From: an uncultured Pseudomonadota bacterium
Lineage (GTDB): Bacteria > Pseudomonadota > Gammaproteobacteria > Burkholderiales > Usitatibacteraceae
Assembly (NCBI GenBank): GCA_937898635.1
Contig: CALEJW010000244.1
Span: forward strand, 1 to 46,491
Direction of reading: 5' to 3'
Length of the DNA stretch: 46,491 nt
Below the pieces are notes generated by a model, which worked only from the letters and a program-made list of their open reading frames with translations, was not told the origin of the DNA and did not search any database. Position numbers and translations under genes: made by a program. Positions 42,964 to 46,491 of the stretch are shown here, piece by piece. Within the stretch, counting starts at the first letter, position 1. The number at the start of each line of letters is the position of its first letter.

Positions 42964-43200
42964 TCATCCCTCGCCGCGGCGTCCCTCGTCCGCGATCATC
43001 GAGATCACGCCCTCGAAGTCGGATGCGTCGGCGGGGGCCTCCTCGCTTTCGCGCGCCTCCAGCACCACGCAGTGGTGGTACACCTGCCGGAGCTTGCGCT
43101 CGGCCTCCTCCCGGTCGCGGCCCTGGATCGTGAGGTTGTCGACGACGGACCCGCCGCGCGTGCGGATGCGGAACCCGAACTTCTTCATGGCCAGCGACAT
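42964..43200 (-). CDS. Small protein of unknown function (78 residues)
   Basis: I do not recognise a named family. The start MSLAMKKFGFRIRTRGGSVV looks like a beta hairpin, then an amphipathic helix (REEAERKLRQVYHHCVVLEA) and an acidic tail with SDFEGVISMIADEG. One Cys and two His sit together in YHHCV. Codon use is like that of its neighbours and GGGAG precedes the ATG, so it is very likely coding. It lies 36 bases after the disulfide reductase gene on the same strand and so is the third gene of the peroxidase operon. Met5 is a possible alternative start. Confidence 0.75.
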   Translation of the reverse strand: MSLAMKKFGFRIRTRGGSVVDNLTIQGRDREEAERKLRQVYHHCVVLEARESEEAPADASDFEGVISMIADEGRRGEG

Positions 43201-43236
43201 GGCGGCGCTCCCCGGCGTGGACCCCGGGGGCGCCGT

Positions 43237-44649
43237 CTACGCGGCGCTCGCCTGGGGCGATCGGAGCTTCGCGTCGAGGTCCCGTAGCGCCGTCCGGAGC
43301 CCTTCCTCCACCACCGGGTGGTAGAAGGGCATCTCGAGCATCGAAGCGACCGTCATTCTGTTCGCTGCCGCCCAGGCGAGCAAGTGCCCGATGTGCTCGG
43401 CGGCGGGGCCCGCCATTTCCGCGCCCAGGAAGCGGCCCGTGGCCCGGTCCGCGTAAACGCGCAGGTGGCCGCGGTTGCGCAGCATCACCCGCGCGCGGCC
43501 CTGGTTCTCGAAGGACACCTCGCCCGCGACGAAGCTGCCCGGCGGGAGCTTCGCGTAGCCCTTGCCCACGATGGCGATCTGCGGGTCGGTGAAGACCACC
43601 GCGAGCGGCGTGCGGCGAAGGCCGCGCTCGGAAGCCGCGGGAATCCGGGCGGCGTTGTCGCCCGCGATCCTGCCCTCGTCGGCGGCCTCGTGGAGCAGCG
43701 GGATGTCGTTCGCCGCGTCGCCCGCGATGAAGAGGTTCGTGTCGCCGATGCGGAGCGTCGCCGGGTCGAATCGCGGCACGCCCGAGTCGTCGAGGTCCAG
43801 CCCCAGTCCTTCCAGGCCCAGGCCGTCCACGTTGGGCCGCCGGCCCGTGGCCGCCAGCACGTAGTCGAAGGTCTCGGCGCACTCGCTCCCGTCGACCCGC
43901 GTGTAGGCCACTTCGACGCCCTGCGCGGTCCGGGCGACGCGCTTCACGTGCGCGTCGGGGTCGAGGTAGAGCTCCTCGGAGAGCGCGCGCACGGCGGCGT
44001 CCCGGACGGCGGGATCGGTGAGCGGACCCACGCGCCCGCCGCGGCCGAGCACGACGACGCCAACGCCGAGGCGGGAGAGGGCCTGGCCGAGTTCGAGGCC
44101 GATAACGCCGGGACCGAAGACGGCAACCGAGGCGGGCAGGGTGTCCCACGAGAACACGTCGTCGTTCACGACGAGCCGGTCCCCCGCGGCCTCGAGCATC
44201 GCCGGCACGGCCGGTCGCGAGCCCGTGGCGATGACGATCGCGCGGGCGGTGATGCGCAGCGCGCCGTCGACCTCGAGCGTGTTGCGGTCCACGAGACGCG
44301 CCCGACCGGTCACCCGGTCCTGTGCGGGAAGCGCCTCGACGTCCTTCACCACGAAGCCCACGAAGCGATCGCGCTCGCGCCTGACCCGCGCCATCACCTC
44401 GCGGCCGTCGATCCGCTTCCGGCCCTCGACGTGGACCCCGAAGCCGGCGGCGTGGTCGATGGCGTGGGACGCCTCCGCCGCGGCGATGAGGAGCTTGGAC
44501 GGCATGCAGCCCACGCGAGCGCAGGTGGTGCCGTGGGGGCCGGACTCGACGATCACGGCCCGGGCGCCGCGCGCGCGCGCAGCCCGGTAGGCCGCGAGGC
44601 CCGCGGTTCCGGCACCGATGACCGCGACGTCGACGACGAGGGATTTCAT
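43237..44649 (-). CDS. FAD-dependent disulfide reductase, dihydrolipoyl-dehydrogenase-like
   Basis: A 470-residue pyridine nucleotide-disulfide oxidoreductase. VAVIGAGTAGLAAYRAA binds FAD; the redox pair is Cys43 and Cys48 in TTCARVGCMPSKLL; ASVAVFGPGVIGLELG binds NAD(P)H; NLFIAGDAANDIPLLHEA is the second FAD motif; the C-terminal base pair is His444 and Glu449 in YHPVVEEGL. It resembles a Lpd-like clade not tied to 2-oxoacid dehydrogenases, and no E1/E2 genes are near. Being next to the peroxiredoxin-glutaredoxin hybrid, it may regenerate glutathione or a related thiol, as GarB does for GarA in purple sulfur bacteria. Substrate is not fixed by sequence. Confidence 0.88.
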   Translation of the reverse strand: MKSLVVDVAVIGAGTAGLAAYRAARARGARAVIVESGPHGTTCARVGCMPSKLLIAAAEASHAIDHAAGFGVHVEGRKRIDGREVMARVRRERDRFVGFVVKDVEALPAQDRVTGRARLVDRNTLEVDGALRITARAIVIATGSRPAVPAMLEAAGDRLVVNDDVFSWDTLPASVAVFGPGVIGLELGQALSRLGVGVVVLGRGGRVGPLTDPAVRDAAVRALSEELYLDPDAHVKRVARTAQGVEVAYTRVDGSECAETFDYVLAATGRRPNVDGLGLEGLGLDLDDSGVPRFDPATLRIGDTNLFIAGDAANDIPLLHEAADEGRIAGDNAARIPAASERGLRRTPLAVVFTDPQIAIVGKGYAKLPPGSFVAGEVSFENQGRARVMLRNRGHLRVYADRATGRFLGAEMAGPAAEHIGHLLAWAAANRMTVASMLEMPFYHPVVEEGLRTALRDLDAKLRSPQASAA

Positions 44650-44680
44650 GGACGGTCTCCTGGAGGGACGGGGACGGGAG

Positions 44681-44718
44681 GGCCGACCGACGGGGCGGCC
44701 AAGCCCCGTGAGTCGGCC
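44681..44718 (-). terminator. Long interrupted hairpin between the peroxidase and disulfide reductase genes
   Basis: GGCCGAC pairs with GTCGGCC, then after a 2x2 internal loop ACGGGGC pairs with GCCCCGT around a 6-base loop: 14 base pairs in all. It fills the 83-base gap and probably lowers or separates expression of the reductase gene from the peroxidase gene. No T run follows. Confidence 0.5.
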
Positions 44719-44732
44719 CGGGCCGGCGAACC

Positions 44733-45482
44733 TTACGCCGCGAGCTTTCGATTGCCCGCGAACCAGGCCGCGAGCTCTTCCGCGCCGCCGACGAGGTGCC
44801 CCCCGATGAAGACCTGGGGGGCCGTGCCGCGACCCGAGACCGCGCGGATCGTCGAGAAGGTGATGCCCTTGCCGATCGCAACCTCCTCGTAGGCCACGCC
44901 GTTCGACTCGAGGAGCGACTTGGCGCGCGCGCAGTGCGGGCAGCCGGGCTTGGTGAAGATGACGGCGGGCTCGGGTGCACTCACCGCGGGCGCGAGGTAC
45001 TTGAGCATCGTGTCCGCGTCGGAGACCTCGAAGGGATCGCCTTCCTTCTCCGGCTCGATGAACTGCTTCACGATGACGCCGTCCTTCACGAGCATCGAAT
45101 AGCGCCACGAGCGCTTGCCGAAGCCCAGGCCCGACTTGTCGACGAGCATGCCCATCTTCTGCGTGAACTCGCCGTTGCCGTCCGGGAGGAAGGTGATGTT
45201 GGGCGCGTTCTGGTCCTTCTGCCACTCGGCCATGACGAAGCCGTCGTTCACCGAGAGGCAGACGATCTCGTCCACGCCCAGGCCGGAGAAGGTCGCGGCG
45301 AGCTCGTTGTAGCGCGGCAGGTGGGTGGTCGAGCAGGTCGGGGTATAGGCCCCGGGCAGGGCGAAGACGATCACGGTCCTGCCCGCGAAGACCTGCTCGG
45401 TCGTCACGTCCTTCCACTGGTTGTCCTGGCGGGTGCGGAACGTGACGGCGGGGACTTTCCGGCCTTCCTGGTGCTGCAGCAT
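44733..45482 (-). CDS. Hybrid peroxiredoxin-glutaredoxin (Prx5/Grx) peroxidase
   Basis: A 249-residue glutathione-dependent peroxidase. The Prx5 domain (about residues 3-165) has the peroxidatic Cys50 in PGAYTPTCSTTHLP and the downstream Arg in GKRSWRYSMLV; the glutaredoxin domain (about 172-246) has Cys181-Pro-His-Cys184 and GTAPQVFIGGHLVGG. Such fusions reduce H2O2 and alkyl peroxides with GSH alone. AGGAG lies eight bases before the ATG at 45482; an earlier ATG at 45584 overlaps the promoter. Divergent from oxyR, which surely controls it. Confidence 0.96.
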   Translation of the reverse strand: MLQHQEGRKVPAVTFRTRQDNQWKDVTTEQVFAGRTVIVFALPGAYTPTCSTTHLPRYNELAATFSGLGVDEIVCLSVNDGFVMAEWQKDQNAPNITFLPDGNGEFTQKMGMLVDKSGLGFGKRSWRYSMLVKDGVIVKQFIEPEKEGDPFEVSDADTMLKYLAPAVSAPEPAVIFTKPGCPHCARAKSLLESNGVAYEEVAIGKGITFSTIRAVSGRGTAPQVFIGGHLVGGAEELAAWFAGNRKLAA

Positions 45483-45595
45483 GGCGAAGCTCCTGGGTTG
45501 GTTATAGATGACAGGCCCCATTATTGCCGACCATGATTGATTTCTCCAATTGATTATGGTTATACTTTCCATAGCCAACCCCAATCGAAACGGCC
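45483..45595. promoter_or_regulatory. Divergent promoter region of oxyR and the peroxidase operon
   Basis: This 113-base gap is AT-rich. For oxyR: TTGATT (45537-45542), 18 bases, TATACT (45561-45566). For the peroxidase: a -10-like TATAAC on the reverse strand (45505-45500 region) without a good -35, as expected for an activated promoter. TATGG-N9-CCATA (45555-45573) is an inverted repeat with the LysR-type T-N11-A look and covers the oxyR -10, and ATTG-N7-CAAT (45536-45550) lies beside it; together they could be the OxyR site giving autorepression and activation of the operon. Confidence 0.65.
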
Positions 45596-46491
45596 ATGAC
45601 CCTCACCGAACTGCGCTACGTCGTCGCCCTCGCCCAGGAGCGCCACTTCGGCCGCGCCGCGCAGAAGTGCTTCGTCACCCAGCCCACGCTCTCCCTCGCG
45701 CTCGCGAAGCTCGAGGACGAGCTCGGCGTGCGCCTCTTCGAGCGCAACAAGAACGAGGTGCTGGTGACCGCCCTCGGCGGCGAGATCGTCGAGCAGGCCC
45801 GGCGCGTGCTGGACGAGGCGGGCAAGATCGCCTCGCTCGCCAAGGGCAGCCAGGACCAGCTCGCCGGCGCCCTGCGGCTGGGCGTCATCCCGACGATCGG
45901 CCCCTACCTGCTGCCGGAACTGGTGCCGATCCTGCGCAAGCGCGCGCCCGGCATGCCGCTCATGATCGAGGAGAACTTCACCGCGAGCCTCGTGCCGATG
46001 CTGCGCGACGGGGAGATCGACGTGGCGATCGTGGCGCTGCCCTTCACGGTCGCGGGCGTGCGCACGCGCACGCTCTACGAGGAGCCCTTCAGCGTCGTGG
46101 TGCCGGAGGGCCACGCCTGGGCGAAGAAGAAGCGCGTGCGCCCCGACGAACTCTCGGGGGAGAACCTGCTCGTCCTGAACGCGGGGCACTGCTTCCGCGA
46201 CCAGGTGCTGGAGGCCTGCCCCGGCCAGTCCAACACCGCGAACCCGGACGGCGCCCGCTCCGGCAGCTCGCTCGAGACCATCCGCAACATGGTGGCCTCC
46301 GGCCTCGGCGTGAGCGTCCTGCCGGCGATGGCCCTGCAGCCCCGGTACCTCAACAGGCTCGTGCGGGAGATCCCGTTCTCCGCGCCCGCGCCCTCGCGCA
46401 AGGTGGCGATCGCCTGGCGCACGAGCTTTGCGCGGCCCGAGGCGGTGGAGGTTCTCGCGGGTGCCATCGGGTCCGTGAAGCTCGACTGCCT
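45596..46491 (+). CDS. oxyR: Hydrogen peroxide-sensing transcriptional regulator OxyR (3' end cut off)
   Basis: 298 codons are present and the frame is still open at the window edge; OxyR proteins have about 300-320 residues, so little is missing. The LysR-type helix-turn-helix is at residues 1-60 (ELRYVVALAQERHFGRAAQK, then QPTLSLALAKLEDELG). The effector domain has the two redox cysteines at exactly the E. coli positions, Cys199 and Cys208, in NAGHCFRDQVLEACP. Peroxide forms the disulfide and switches on target genes. The ATG at 45596 gives the usual N-terminus (TLTELRYVVALA). It is divergent from its likely target operon. Confidence 0.97.
   Translation, partial: MTLTELRYVVALAQERHFGRAAQKCFVTQPTLSLALAKLEDELGVRLFERNKNEVLVTALGGEIVEQARRVLDEAGKIASLAKGSQDQLAGALRLGVIPTIGPYLLPELVPILRKRAPGMPLMIEENFTASLVPMLRDGEIDVAIVALPFTVAGVRTRTLYEEPFSVVVPEGHAWAKKKRVRPDELSGENLLVLNAGHCFRDQVLEACPGQSNTANPDGARSGSSLETIRNMVASGLGVSVLPAMALQPRYLNRLVREIPFSAPAPSRKVAIAWRTSFARPEAVEVLAGAIGSVKLDC

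Overview
The window is a GC-rich (about 70% by eye, strong G/C at third codon positions) piece of chromosome from a betaproteobacterium. The gene orders trpB-trpA-accD-folC-SPOR-purF-metZ, grpE-dnaK-dnaJ near hrcA-hemH and nadK-recN, pmbA/darP-mog, and glyA-nrdR-ribDE-ribBA-ribH-nusB-thiL-pgpA are characteristic of that class. Fifty genes are called and they fill almost the whole window. The longest stretch without a gene is 11422-11671 (250 bases). I found no tRNA, rRNA, insertion sequence, prophage, CRISPR array or plasmid-type island.

Layout. 1-6800 (+): end of trpB, then trpA, accD, folC, a SPOR-domain protein, purF and metZ; cvpA is absent from its usual place before purF. 6878-7696 (+): a stand-alone guanidine-modifying enzyme very like the arginine dihydrolase domain of cyanobacterial ArgZ/AgrE. 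7698-11421 (-): TPR protein, L,D-transpeptidase-fold protein, cyclophilin and lpxH, an envelope cluster read away from cysS. 11672-13045 (+): cysS. 13095-18063 (-): an orphan amino-acid-type substrate-binding protein, then dnaJ, dnaK and grpE, with a good sigma-32 promoter before grpE. 18247 (+): ompW behind a perfect FNR/Anr box. 18928-21423 (-): a small membrane protein, hemH and hrcA. 21499-26173 (+): nadK (probably leaderless), recN, a patatin-like lipase, a thioesterase and a secreted cupin. 26188-27988 (-): an esterase, mog and darP, divergent from pmbA (28092, +). 29561-33122: a TRAP transporter split into a forward receptor gene and a reverse dctQM pair meeting at a terminator. 33279-41990 (+): glyA, nrdR, ribD, ribE, ribBA/ribBX, ribH, nusB, thiL, pgpA and a glycerophosphodiesterase, interrupted by one reverse-strand cytochrome c gene. 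42156 (+): an orphan ParA ATPase. 42964-45482 (-): an operon for a peroxiredoxin-glutaredoxin hybrid, an FAD disulfide reductase and a 78-residue protein, divergent from oxyR (45596, runs off the end).

How it fits together. Most of the content is housekeeping: tryptophan, fatty acid, folate, purine, methionine, NADP, heme, riboflavin and thiamine pathways, proteostasis and DNA repair. Regulation is legible in several places: sigma-32 for grpE, FNR-like sites at ompW and probably at the cytochrome gene, and OxyR at the peroxidase operon. I see no clear new defence or mobile system. The most unusual items are a cyclophilin gene that looks like collapsed ppiA and ppiB with two possible starts, a transpeptidase and TPR pair sharing the same C-terminal NTF2-like module, the stand-alone ArgZ-type enzyme, a cytochrome c fused to a His/Met-rich beta domain inside the riboflavin cluster, and the OxyR-linked operon with its uncharacterised small protein.
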